A DNA stretch of 16,930 bases from assembly GCA_036558645.1 (NCBI GenBank), contig DATBFG010000096.1, positions 1-16,930 on the forward strand. Direction: 5' to 3'. This document shows, piece after piece, positions 1 through 6,858 of the stretch. The notes beneath the pieces are model-generated. The model made no database searches. It was not told the origin of the DNA and saw nothing but the letters and a program-made list of their open reading frames with translations. The DNA is from DATBFG01 sp036558645. Lineage in GTDB: Bacteria; Acidobacteriota; Terriglobia; Terriglobales; Acidobacteriaceae. Within the stretch, counting starts at the first letter, position 1. Each line of letters starts with the position of its first letter. The position numbers and the translations under genes are program-made.

Positions 1-549
1 CACACGTTGAATTGAGACTCGGTTGCTTTGACGAACGCCGGTGGAAGCACCGCGATGACCAGGACTTCCTCCTTGACCGCAGACTGGATTGCGTTCCACC
101 AATTCCCAACGCACCCCATGGGAGAAGATCGCGGACAGCACATTCTTGATCTTCAATTTGGTTCCGTCCGGACGGTGAACTGTATCCAGCCATTCTTGAA
201 TCTGCATGGTCTTCATGCCGCCGGCAAGATGGCCGTACCAGTTCGGTTCGATCCAGTTCTTGATGTAAGACCGGTTCGCTTTGCGAGTTGACTTGGACAA
301 ACGCGGTAATTCGTGGTGGAGGTAGTGGTTGACGAGTTCCCCAAACGTCATAGCCTTCAGGCTCAACTGTTGCTTGTTCTCGTTGAGATGACAGCGTAAC
401 CGATCGACTTCCCTGTTGGCCGCCGTCTCGTTCGGGAATTGCTTCGTTGTACCGATCACATCTTTGTGTTGCCGCCGGCGCCCATTTACTTCCTCGCTCC
501 AGCGGAACACCCATACGACGCCGATTGCTCTTTTCTCTTTGCGAAGCAT
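1..549 (-). CDS. Tyrosine-type site-specific integrase, N-terminal part (3' end off window)
   Basis: The minus frame is open from 549 to the edge (183 codons). It reads as a phage-type integrase N-terminus: an Arm/AP2-like basic beta segment (VWVFRW, then VNGRRRQHKDVIGTTKQF), followed by a core-binding SAM-like domain (TFGELVNHYL, STRKANRSYIKNWI, KLKIKNVLSAIFSHGVRWEL, VERNP). The catalytic domain with the R-HxxR-Y residues would lie beyond the left edge and cannot be checked. It should catalyse insertion and excision of the element together with the upstream excisionase-like gene. The start is unsettled. Family members usually begin a few residues earlier (KPVRYNRG is encoded in frame just upstream of 549), but the nearest ATG there, at 577, is one base out of frame and an in-frame stop precedes it. 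A one-base indel, or simple use of ATG 549, would explain this. Confidence 0.85.
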   Translation of the reverse strand, partial: MLRKEKRAIGVVWVFRWSEEVNGRRRQHKDVIGTTKQFPNETAANREVDRLRCHLNENKQQLSLKAMTFGELVNHYLHHELPRLSKSTRKANRSYIKNWIEPNWYGHLAGGMKTMQIQEWLDTVHRPDGTKLKIKNVLSAIFSHGVRWELVERNPVCGQGGSPGHRGASTGVRQSNRVSIQRV

Positions 550-587
550 GCCGCGGTTGTAGCGGACAGGCTTCCATTAATCGTGAC

Positions 588-932
588 TCAAATGACCCTC
601 CTCTGTGTCTTGTCACGACCAGCTTCTCCATGAGCGGAATTTACCTGACCCCGAAGATGTTCCGCAAGCTCTGAAATGAGGAAATACCATCTCTTGCGAG
701 CGCCCGATCCGAACGGATGCGCGGGGATCCTCCCGTCGCGGGCCATCTGTTTGATTGTTCGAGAAGAATAGTTGAGAAATATTCCCGCCTCGCTCGCATC
801 CACAAACGGTTCGGGAGATTGCGAACTCTCATAAGAAAAAGACCTTTTGCTGGGTTTCCGGTTGTTCGTGTCCCATCCCGCATTTGCGAAATGAAGGTCT
901 GGGAACTTCCGTATTCGATTTGGCTGGGCCAT
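588..932 (-). CDS. Excisionase-type helix-turn-helix DNA-binding protein
   Basis: The product is 114 aa. The central segment (FVDASEAGIFLNYSSRTIKQMARDGRIPAHP, about residues 48-78) is a MerR/excisionase-type winged HTH: a helix opening on an alternative-substrate-like 'EAGIFL', a recognition helix 'SSRTIKQMARDG', then the 'RIPAHPFG' wing. A 'RKRWYFLISELAEHL' helix follows, typical of these proteins. The C-terminus is basic. ATG 932 is preferred over an upstream ATG at 995 because AGGAG sits about 9 nt upstream and the HTH domain is already complete. The gene ends 38 nt before the assigned integrase start, on the same strand, which is the classic xis-int arrangement; it probably binds att arm sites and directs excision. 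A purely regulatory role (control of int) is the main alternative. Confidence 0.8.
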   Translation of the reverse strand: MAQPNRIRKFPDLHFANAGWDTNNRKPSKRSFSYESSQSPEPFVDASEAGIFLNYSSRTIKQMARDGRIPAHPFGSGARKRWYFLISELAEHLRGQVNSAHGEAGRDKTQRRVI

Positions 933-960
933 GGCGAAAGACTCCTGGCTGGGATTGTTG

Positions 961-989
961 TTGACGGTAGCGCAATGTACACTTATAGT
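961..989 (+). promoter_or_regulatory. Sigma-70-type promoter for the rightward module
   Basis: TTGACG (961-966, 5/6 to the -35 consensus) is separated by exactly 17 nt from TATAGT (984-989, 5/6 to the -10 consensus). The predicted start is near 996, 24 nt before the TTG start codon at 1020. On the other strand TTGACT (complement of 987-992) and TACCGT (complement of 964-969) are also 17 nt apart, so a weaker promoter toward xis/int may overlap it face to face. Confidence 0.7.
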
Positions 990-994
990 CAACA

Positions 995-1006
995 TGTAAC
1001 GTTACA
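995..1006. promoter_or_regulatory. 12-bp perfect palindrome at predicted transcription start, probable operator
   Basis: TGTAACGTTACA is perfectly self-complementary, and the outermost flanking AA (991-992) and TT (1009-1010) pair as well. It covers the predicted start site of the rightward promoter and lies in the 87-nt gap between the divergent xis and 387-aa genes. A repressor bound here would block rightward transcription. The RHH-like protein encoded just downstream is the obvious candidate for autoregulation, but this is inference. Confidence 0.55.
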
Positions 1007-1019
1007 ATTTGGAGGAAAT

Positions 1020-2183
1020 TTGAGCGCGAGGGACTTTGCCGCGGAGAAGTCAGCAATTGCACAGCAGCCTGTCATCTCCATTCGCATCTCCGATGCGCTG
1101 CGCATGAGGCTTGAGGCCTTGAAGGTACTCATGTCCATGAAGAGCGGCGAATCAGTCTCGACATCGGAGGCGGCGAAGCAACTCCTTGAGTCGTCGAAAG
1201 AGGAGCGACTTGAGCTGGTGACTATGCTCGCAGAGCCGACGGATTTTCTGCTGAATATCCGACGAAAAGCAGATGCAAAGCTGCCGCTTTCGCGGGCGGA
1301 ATGGACCCTCGTTGCCTACTACTGTCTGCAGGGGGCGGAGAGATTTGGCGACACCGCACAGACGGAGATTTCGTATGAATCTCTTACTGGAATCCTTGAG
1401 GCATTCCAGGCCGTTTACGGACTCCTTCGCAAACAGAACAGGACGCATTTGGACTCCTTTTTTGTTGCGCATTTGCCATCGGATCGACAAGCTGAAGCGA
1501 AGAGCTGCCAAGAAACTGGAAGCAATGATGTGCGGCGTGCTGTGGCCAACACGCTTCGAATGCTGAAGAACGCTACCCAAGATCGGCAACGGCCCATATT
1601 CGTGGCGAGAAACCTTTACTTTCTGCTTGATGAACTGGAGCTTCCAAACATCGAAAAGCTCAACGAGACGCTTCGGCCCTACTGGCCAACCTTGTGGCGA
1701 GTGTGCGCGCGCGGCCACTATTTCCTGCACCTGCAACCCTTGCAAGATCCGAACTCTGCGGCGAGTGAAATCGACGCTCCCTTAAATCCTCCATTACCAA
1801 AGTTTGAGGAAGGCGAATACAGTCTCGAACTCGTTCGTTCACCGAGGGATGGGTTTTCTGCTTGGTTGCACTTTCCCGGAAGGCTTGCCCCACGTTATCC
1901 CGTCAGCGGATATCCGGAGATTTCCGAGTTGCGGACGATCCTGGAAAGACTCGACACAAAGCGGGAAATGATCTCATGGGAGGGGCGCTATTTCCTCGCG
2001 TACACGTGGAACTTCGGAGGGGACGCTATCGGAGTGAATTTCCAAGGTCGTGAGAACGGGATTACGTTCAACTTTCGTGGTGATGATTGGCAATCGATAA
2101 GGAAGCTGTTTCGACGGGCGTGGCAGGCTCCGCAGGTACGCCGCCTTTGGGACGCGTTGGCACTTGAGTATGGTGAGCTGTGA
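1020..2183 (+). CDS. Uncharacterised 387-aa protein with RHH-like N-terminus
   Basis: I do not recognise the family. The TTG start at 1020 is chosen because GGAGG lies 5 nt upstream and a near-consensus promoter ends 30 nt upstream; the longer open frame from 717 would run back through the divergent xis gene. Residues about 18-67 (VISIRISDALRMRLEALK, then ESVSTSEAAKQLLESSKEE) look like a ribbon-helix-helix fold: a short beta strand, helix, turn rich in Ser/Thr, helix. The rest is mixed alpha/beta without membrane segments or obvious catalytic motifs. The C-terminal part has repeated aromatic strands (EGRYFLAYTWNFGGD, GITFNFRGDDWQSIRKLFRRAW). It is the first gene of the rightward module and sits over a palindrome, suggesting a regulator or a replication/maintenance function of the element. 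Real-gene confidence is high; function is unknown. Confidence 0.75.
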   Translation: MSARDFAAEKSAIAQQPVISIRISDALRMRLEALKVLMSMKSGESVSTSEAAKQLLESSKEERLELVTMLAEPTDFLLNIRRKADAKLPLSRAEWTLVAYYCLQGAERFGDTAQTEISYESLTGILEAFQAVYGLLRKQNRTHLDSFFVAHLPSDRQAEAKSCQETGSNDVRRAVANTLRMLKNATQDRQRPIFVARNLYFLLDELELPNIEKLNETLRPYWPTLWRVCARGHYFLHLQPLQDPNSAASEIDAPLNPPLPKFEEGEYSLELVRSPRDGFSAWLHFPGRLAPRYPVSGYPEISELRTILERLDTKREMISWEGRYFLAYTWNFGGDAIGVNFQGRENGITFNFRGDDWQSIRKLFRRAWQAPQVRRLWDALALEYGEL

Positions 2184-2212
2184 AAGGCGCAGTGCTTCGC
2201 ACCGGAAGAATT

Positions 2213-2446
2213 ATGGACACGTCACCCCCAATTTGGGAACTGCGGAGCGCTCGCCAGCGCCGAAATGTTTACGAACGTGAACTTGTTTTGGATGAGCATT
2301 TTGCTTGGCGATGGAGTTCCCGCACGTCGCTGGCGTTTACGTTCGTAAGCGCAGAAACATCCCTAGGTGCACTTGGCGTAAACATGTTGACTCGCAAGCG
2401 CTTCTCGAAAATGTCGTCACACTGTCGCTGTCGGGCCATTTACTAA
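2213..2446 (+). CDS. Doubtful small ORF between the 387-aa gene and the mobC-like gene
   Basis: ATG 2213 has GGAAG about 4 nt upstream and would give 77 aa; a GTG at 2180 overlapping the previous stop (GTGA) would give 88 aa. The sequence (MDTSPPIWELRSARQRRNVY at the start) has no recognisable domain, and its C-terminus is rich in Cys and basic residues, as random frames often are. The frame also contains a 10-bp inverted repeat (2269-2278 and 2339-2348), which argues that this stretch may be regulatory rather than coding. Nothing else fills the 283-nt gap before 2467. Confidence 0.25.
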   Translation: MDTSPPIWELRSARQRRNVYERELVLDEHFAWRWSSRTSLAFTFVSAETSLGALGVNMLTRKRFSKMSSHCRCRAIY

Positions 2447-2466
2447 GAATATGAATAGGATTTTCC

Positions 2467-2892
2467 ATGAGTACTCCCGAACTTCCTTTTCCGATTGGGA
2501 GCGAGGCTCCTCGTAAAGATGAGGCTAGGCCCGGCTTTCGCACTAAAACGATAGCTACGCGCCTGACTCCAGGAGAGCTGGCTGAGGTCGAAGCTAGCGC
2601 TGAAAGCGCCGGCCAATCTCTGGCCGAATGGCTCCGCGAGACTGCGCTGCAAGCAGCGCGGCAACGGCCCGCCGATCCGATTGAATTGCTGCTTGCCGAG
2701 GTCTGGGCCTTGCGCTACACGCTCCTGAATTTGTTTCATTCAGAGGTGAAAGCGGCATCAGAAGGTACCCAATTGCTTCCCGATTCCATCGTGAAAATCC
2801 GCGATCAAGCCGACGCAATGAAGCTCCAGAAAGCACACAAAATCCTCGCCGACTTCCTCGCACTGCCCCGAGCCAACCGAGCCGACGAATAA
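2467..2892 (+). CDS. MobC-like ribbon-helix-helix relaxosome accessory protein
   Basis: The product is 141 aa. Residues about 27-65 (KTIATRLTPGELAEVEASAE, then GQSLAEWLRETALQAAR) form a ribbon-helix-helix: the basic strand KTIATRL, a helix beginning TPGE, then the SLAEWLRE helix typical of MobC and TraJ-like mobilization proteins. The remaining C-terminal half is helical and probably mediates multimerisation or relaxase contact. It lies 12 nt upstream of the relaxase gene, which is the usual operon position of an oriT-binding accessory factor that helps the relaxase find and melt its nick site. The ATG is preceded by AGGA at about 9 nt. A plain plasmid-type RHH repressor is the alternative, but the adjacency to a relaxase makes mobilization the better reading. 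Confidence 0.75.
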   Translation: MSTPELPFPIGSEAPRKDEARPGFRTKTIATRLTPGELAEVEASAESAGQSLAEWLRETALQAARQRPADPIELLLAEVWALRYTLLNLFHSEVKAASEGTQLLPDSIVKIRDQADAMKLQKAHKILADFLALPRANRADE

Positions 2893-2904
2893 GGTGTTCG
2901 TGTC

Positions 2905-5668
2905 ATGCTCACCATCTCTAAACCGCTCTCGGCTAACCAAGCGCGGACGTATCACGAGCGAGAGTTTGCCTCCGAGAAACAGAACTACTGGAGCCGCAAT
3001 CAGCAGGGCCACAGCGAATGGCAGGGCAAGCTCGCACAGCAGTGGACGCTCGCCGGGGCCGTGGGATCGGAGGATTTCGCTCGGCTGAGTGAAGGGCAAC
3101 ATCCGCACACCGCCGAGCAGCTTGTTCGCCACCAGGTCTCGCGAACGTATGAGGGCAAATTCGGTAACGAAGTCACCAGCGCGGAGCATCGCGCCGGGTG
3201 GGACGCTACATTTTCCGCGCCCAAGTCAGTGTCGCTCACGGCACTTGTGGGACGGGATGAACGAGTCAGGGAAGCCCATCGCGAGAGCGTCCGGACAGCG
3301 CTTCGAGAACTAGAGAGATATACGCAAGCCCGTGTCGGCAATGTTCACGCGCCGGAGACTACCGGCAGGTTTATTGCTGCTACTTTTTGAACACGATACC
3401 GCCCGTCCCGTTGACGGGTACGCCGCTCCGCAGCTCCACACTCACGCCGTCATCTTCAACGTGACCGAGCAGGCAAACGGAACTACGCGCAGCCTCCAGC
3501 CTCACGAACTCTTTGTTTCGCAGCGATACGTGACGGCAATTTACAGATCCGAACTGGCAATGCGGCTGCAAATGCTGGGCTATGAATTGGAGCGCGGGAA
3601 ACACGGGCAGCCTGAAATCCGCGGCTACACCAAGGAGTACTTGGACGCGTCCAGCCCACGACGGGAACAGATCAAAGATCATCTGCGAGAGCAAGGAATC
3701 GACGGCGCGGCGGCAGCGCAGATCGCTGCCCACCACACGCGGGATCGGAAAGAGTTGCTGTCACAAGAAGACGTTTTGCGGCGGCACCGCGAACTGGCAG
3801 CACAGTACGGATATCAGACCGACCGGGTCGTGGCCCACGCGCGCCACCACGGTCACCAGCAAGTGCAGGAGGTTAAGGCTCAGGCGCAGAGTGCTCTGAC
3901 TTGGGCACGCGATCACGTCTTCGAGCGGTCAGCGGTGCAAGATGGTCGCGCAATTCTAGAAACAGCGCTGGCACGAAGCATGGGAGAAACCACTTACACC
4001 AGCGTCCGGCAGGAGTTCCAGCGCCGAATAAACACTGGAGAGTTCCAGGAGCTCTCTCAGATTGGCGCACGCAGACAGTACAAGACGAGAGTCATGGCAG
4101 GGATGGAGCGGGAGATCATCGGCAGAATGTTGGAAGGCAACCGTCGGGATTACAGCGATCCGATGCTCGTTTCGCCCCCGATCCGTATCGACACCGAAGA
4201 CCGGCATCCGGAATTGAATCCTTCGCAGCTCCAAGCGGTAGATGAGGTCCTTCTCTCGCGTGAAAAGATCGTTGCTCTTGATGGCATCGCCGGCGCGGGC
4301 AAGACCACCACCCTGGCGGTGATTCGAGAAGGGGTGGAGATCGAGGGCTATCGAGTCGAAGGCTTCGCGCCGACATCCCGCGCGGCGCAGAAACTCGGAG
4401 AGGCGGGAATCGAGACTTCAACCCTACAGAAACATTTGGCACGCGGGCAGCAGACCGACACGGGCGAGAAACGGCTCTACGTGATCGACGAGTCTTCACT
4501 CGCTTCCACTCGGCAACTGCATGAGGTCGTCGAGCGGCTGCGTCCGAATGACCGAGTCTTGTTGGTCGGAGATCGACGACAGCACGAAGCGGTCGAGGCT
4601 GGACGCCCCTTCGCACAACTGCAAGATGCTGGCATGAAGACCGTAAAGCTGGAAGAGATCGTGCGGCAGAAGGAGCCCGAGCTGAAACAAGTGGTAGAGC
4701 AACTTGCACTCGGCGACGTACATCAGGCTATTCAAAGTCTCGATCAGCAGGGCCGGGTCCACGAAATTCGCGGACATGACGAACGCGTTTCGGCAATCGC
4801 GAAAGAGTATGCGAGGTCGCCGGAGAACACGTTCGTTGTGTCCGCGGACAATCGCTCGCGCATGGAGATTAATGAGCGCATCCACGCCGAATTACAAGGC
4901 AAGGGCCGGGTCAGTGGCGAAGAGCATCCGATCCGAACCCTAGTTCCGCGCCAGGAGCTCACCGGGGCTGACCGCACGTGGGCAGCGAAGTATGAAGTAG
5001 GCGATATTCTCCGCTATTCTCGCGCATCGAAGGAAACCGGAATTGGAAAAGGCCAATATGCTCAGGTGCGAAGCATTGATGCTGCCAGCAACCGGATCAC
5101 TGTGCGACTACAGGACGGAAACGAGCGTACTTACGATCCCCGACGACAGCGTGGCGTTTCCGTCTTCCGCGAGGAGGTACGAAGGTTCTCTGTGGGCGAC
5201 CGCATTCAATTTACGGCGCCTGCAAACGAGCTGAAAATTGCAAATCGTGAATTGGGAATGATCGAAGGCATTGGCGATGCCGGACGATTGAGTCTGCACA
5301 TGGATTCTGGCCGGTCACTCCAAATCGCCCCCAACAAGTATCCTCACCTCGACTACGGCTATGCAATGACCAGCCACTCTAGCCAGGGACAAACTGCGAA
5401 TCGCGTGTTGATTCACGTTGACACCGAATTGCTAGCCAAGGACTTACTCAACAGCCGGATGGCTTACGTCTCTGTTTCGCGCGGGGCTCACGATGCACAA
5501 CTGTTTACGAATGACCGCGAGGAACTGCCCATGGCTCTCGGTCACGACATTTCAAAGCAGACCGCCAATTCGCCTCAAATCACCACGGAGCAGACAATTG
5601 CACCGCAGCAGGACATCTCTAAGGCACCGCAACAAGAGCACGGCATAGGTCTTGGAATCAGCCTTTAG
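2905..5668 (+). CDS. MobF/TrwC-family relaxase-helicase, interrupted by a +1 frameshift
   Basis: In the restored frame this is about 920 aa, a complete TrwC-type fusion that nicks oriT and unwinds the transferred strand. The relaxase domain carries N-terminal tyrosines (Y16, Y28; family members often have a YY pair, here YW), HRAGWDATFSAPKSVSLTAL, and the 3H metal site (EHD, then PQLHTHAVIFN, from residue 162). The helicase half has Walker A GIAGAGKTT (about 460), Walker B YVIDESS, VGDRRQHEAVEAGRPF, and late motifs SHSSQGQT and AYVSVSRG. The tail is Gln-rich. ATG 2905 has AAGGTG about 7 nt upstream. The first frame stops at TGA 3388-3390 (161 codons), and the family sequence resumes in the next frame from GAA 3389. 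The unshifted product would keep the tyrosines but lose every metal histidine. It may be a pseudogene, a read error or recoded. Confidence 0.9.
3384..3390 (+). other. Frameshift site in relaxase: T5 run abutting UGA
   Basis: The reading is ACT TTT TGA A. Dropping one T from the run 3384-3388 joins ...FIAATF directly to EHDTARPVDGY, which is the continuous family sequence. The in-frame UGA preceded by UUU has the same layout as +1 recoding sites (slippery codon followed by UGA), but no SD-like spur is evident just upstream (the bases are CAGGTTTATTGCTGCTAC). Confidence 0.85.
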
Positions 5669-5674
5669 CAAGCT

Positions 5675-5811
5675 GCCTGCCCCGGATAATGGCAGCGTAG
5701 CGCGGGCACAAACTCTGTCAAGGCCGACCGAAGGTCGCCGCTATCGCGGGCATGCGCTTTGACAGAGTTTGCTCAACCCGCGCAACAATTCTCCGCCATT
5801 CCGGGATAGGC
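5675..5811. repeat. 137-bp multi-arm inverted repeat (oriT or single-strand-origin candidate)
   Basis: Nested arms are directly visible. CAAACTCTGTCAA (5709-5721) pairs perfectly with 5759-5771. GCGCGGG (5700-5706) pairs with CCCGCGC (5777-5783). CCCGGATAATGGC (5681-5693) pairs with GCCATTCCGGG (5795-5805) apart from a TA bulge. GCCT (5675-5678) pairs with AGGC (5808-5811). The 37-nt loop contains its own hairpin CGACC-GAA-GGTCG (5725-5737). An 8-bp direct repeat CGCGGGCA occurs at 5701-5708 and 5745-5752. It starts 6 nt after the relaxase stop codon. It is too large, and lacks the T tract, for an intrinsic terminator. Relaxase proximity suggests oriT; a miniature inverted-repeat transposon is the alternative, although I see no clear target duplication. 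Confidence 0.8.
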
Positions 5812-6197
5812 AATGAAGGTCTATGACTCGGCACGACCAATACGGGACACTAGGCTGGCTTTCGGCATACTTAAAGCACGCGCAAAAAAGATCATGCCGC
5901 GAGTTCCTCCGCATGGAAACAATGTCTCTATCGAACGCCATAAAAACTGCAGGGCGCGAGATCGACAAGAGCTGTGATAGGTGCTGGTCCTGCCGCCGAG
6001 TGGGGTGATTTTATTCGCGGATCAGGGAGCTAAAGCGGGGAGCAGGTCAGGGGAAGGCAGCGATCGAGTTTTCGGAATTAAATTCCGTTTTGCTCTTCGG
6101 CAATTACGATTCGCTGATACAAAGTGAACTGCGGAATCTAAGGGAGACTCAGGAGGCTGTCAAGTGTGAATATCTTTTGTTACGAAATCAGAACAAG
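5812..6197. other. Gene-free stretch between inverted repeat and repeat cluster
   Basis: No convincing gene was found. A 61-codon plus frame (5823-6008) has no domain, and its end is a run of Cys and basic residues, so it is not called. Minus frames here run through the inverted repeat. Base composition becomes more AT-rich after about 6060 (for example 6060-6110 and 6165-6200), as expected for an island end. No tRNA or recognisable small RNA was seen. Confidence 0.6.
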
Positions 6198-6353
6198 ATA
6201 AGCTCTTCGAGGTAGCTTATGGCAGTCGCTTCTGACTCGTTCAGCTTATAGCTAGGTGAAACTGATACCAAAGAACTTACACGCGCACGGATGACACCTA
6301 AGCGACTGTAAGGAACGGCAAGGAACGGATCGTAGTCCCCAATTTAGTCCCCA
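6198..6353. repeat. Cluster of short direct and inverted repeats, candidate right attachment region
   Basis: Four separate repeat pairs fall within 156 nt. ATAAGCT (6198-6204) pairs with AGCTTAT (6214-6220), which recurs at 6243-6249. CAGTCGCTT (6223-6231) pairs with AAGCGACTG (6300-6308). AAGGAACGG is tandem (6310-6318 and 6320-6328). TAGTCCCCA occurs twice 12 nt apart (6333-6341 and 6345-6353). Repeats of this kind fit core and arm sites of a tyrosine integrase. Position supports this: gene content changes from mobilization to leftward chromosomal-type genes right after it. The matching left site would be outside the window, so identity as att is not shown. Confidence 0.45.
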
Positions 6354-6434
6354 GTCCGCAACAATACCCGATTGGCATGTGTTCTCCATCCTGAGGCGGG
6401 ATCTCATCGTATTTTGAACGAGTGTTCTTTTGCG

Positions 6435-6857
6435 CTATCTCGCGATTCTGTTTTTACGCCCTCCAGAATAGGCGTTCCGTTTTGTAACGCGAGTCGATGC
6501 CGGACGCTTTCTATGATCCCTGGCGTGGGCAGCGGTCGATTTGGAAGATCGGACCGCCGCAGAAAACGCAGCGGGATTCAGCGCGGTGAGCACGGCGGCA
6601 GGATTCTTATCGATCACAGTCAGCAATGTGCGAGCTGGCGCTTCTGGGGTCCTGCGGCCGCCCTCCCAGTGCTTGATCGCGTCAAGGCTGAAGCCAAACA
6701 TGTCAGAGAATTTGGCTTGTGTCATGCCCAGTCGATTACGGATTGCCTTCACGTCAACTTCCTGAGGCACATATGCCTTGAATCCTTGTTGCTCTCCAGC
6801 AAGGAACGCCTCAACGTCATTAAGGCCGTCCATCATCTGCTCGAATTGCGTTTTCAT
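6435..6857 (-). CDS. higA: HigA/NadS-type HTH antitoxin with long basic C-terminal tail
   Basis: The product is 140 aa. Residues about 35-95 form an XRE-type helix-turn-helix (VDVKAIRNRLGMTQAKFSDM, then FGFSLDAIKHWEGGRRTPEA), ending in the family-typical 'ARTLLTVIDKNPAAVLTAL'. ATG 6857 is chosen because it falls 1 nt after the toxin stop, a coupled toxin-then-antitoxin order as in higBA. It should bind and neutralise the upstream HigB-like toxin and repress the shared promoter. Relatives I know of are around 95-105 aa; this one continues for roughly 45 more residues rich in Arg, Lys and Ser (RDHRKRPASTRVTKR and onward). The tail may be genuine extra DNA- or RNA-contacting sequence, or the result of a lost stop codon or frameshift. 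Confidence 0.8.
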   Translation of the reverse strand: MKTQFEQMMDGLNDVEAFLAGEQQGFKAYVPQEVDVKAIRNRLGMTQAKFSDMFGFSLDAIKHWEGGRRTPEAPARTLLTVIDKNPAAVLTALNPAAFSAAVRSSKSTAAHARDHRKRPASTRVTKRNAYSGGRKNRIAR

Positions 6858-6858
6858 G

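Larger units (their letters stand above)
1..6353. mobile_element. Putative integrative and mobilizable element (left end outside window)
   Basis: Inferred from gene content. A tyrosine integrase and an excisionase-type HTH gene lie at the left, and a MobC-like RHH protein plus a MobF relaxase at the right. A large inverted repeat follows the relaxase, then a repeat-dense stretch at 6198-6353 that is the best right-end candidate. Past that point gene content changes to a leftward toxin-antitoxin pair and chromosomal-type genes. No type IV coupling protein, secretion genes or cargo are visible, so transfer would need a helper element. The left boundary is off the window because the integrase 3' end is missing, and the exact right boundary is a guess. 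The frameshifted relaxase may mean the element is decaying. Confidence 0.6.

Noticed and set aside
28..633. Plus-strand open frames at the left edge
   Set aside because: They are antisense to a minus-strand frame with clear integrase core-binding sequence and have no domain of their own.
717..1019. Extended N-terminus of the 387-aa protein from ATG 717
   Set aside because: It would overlap the divergent excisionase gene along its length and cross the promoter. TTG 1020 has a strong Shine-Dalgarno right after the promoter.
3332..3388. ATG 3332 as the start of a separate 778-aa helicase gene
   Set aside because: The first 19 codons (a Leu-rich run) are the out-of-frame reading of the relaxase; family similarity begins only at GAA 3389. 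The gene is one frameshifted ORF.
5823..6008. 61-codon plus-strand frame after the inverted repeat
   Set aside because: It has no domain, no good Shine-Dalgarno and a composition like random sequence.
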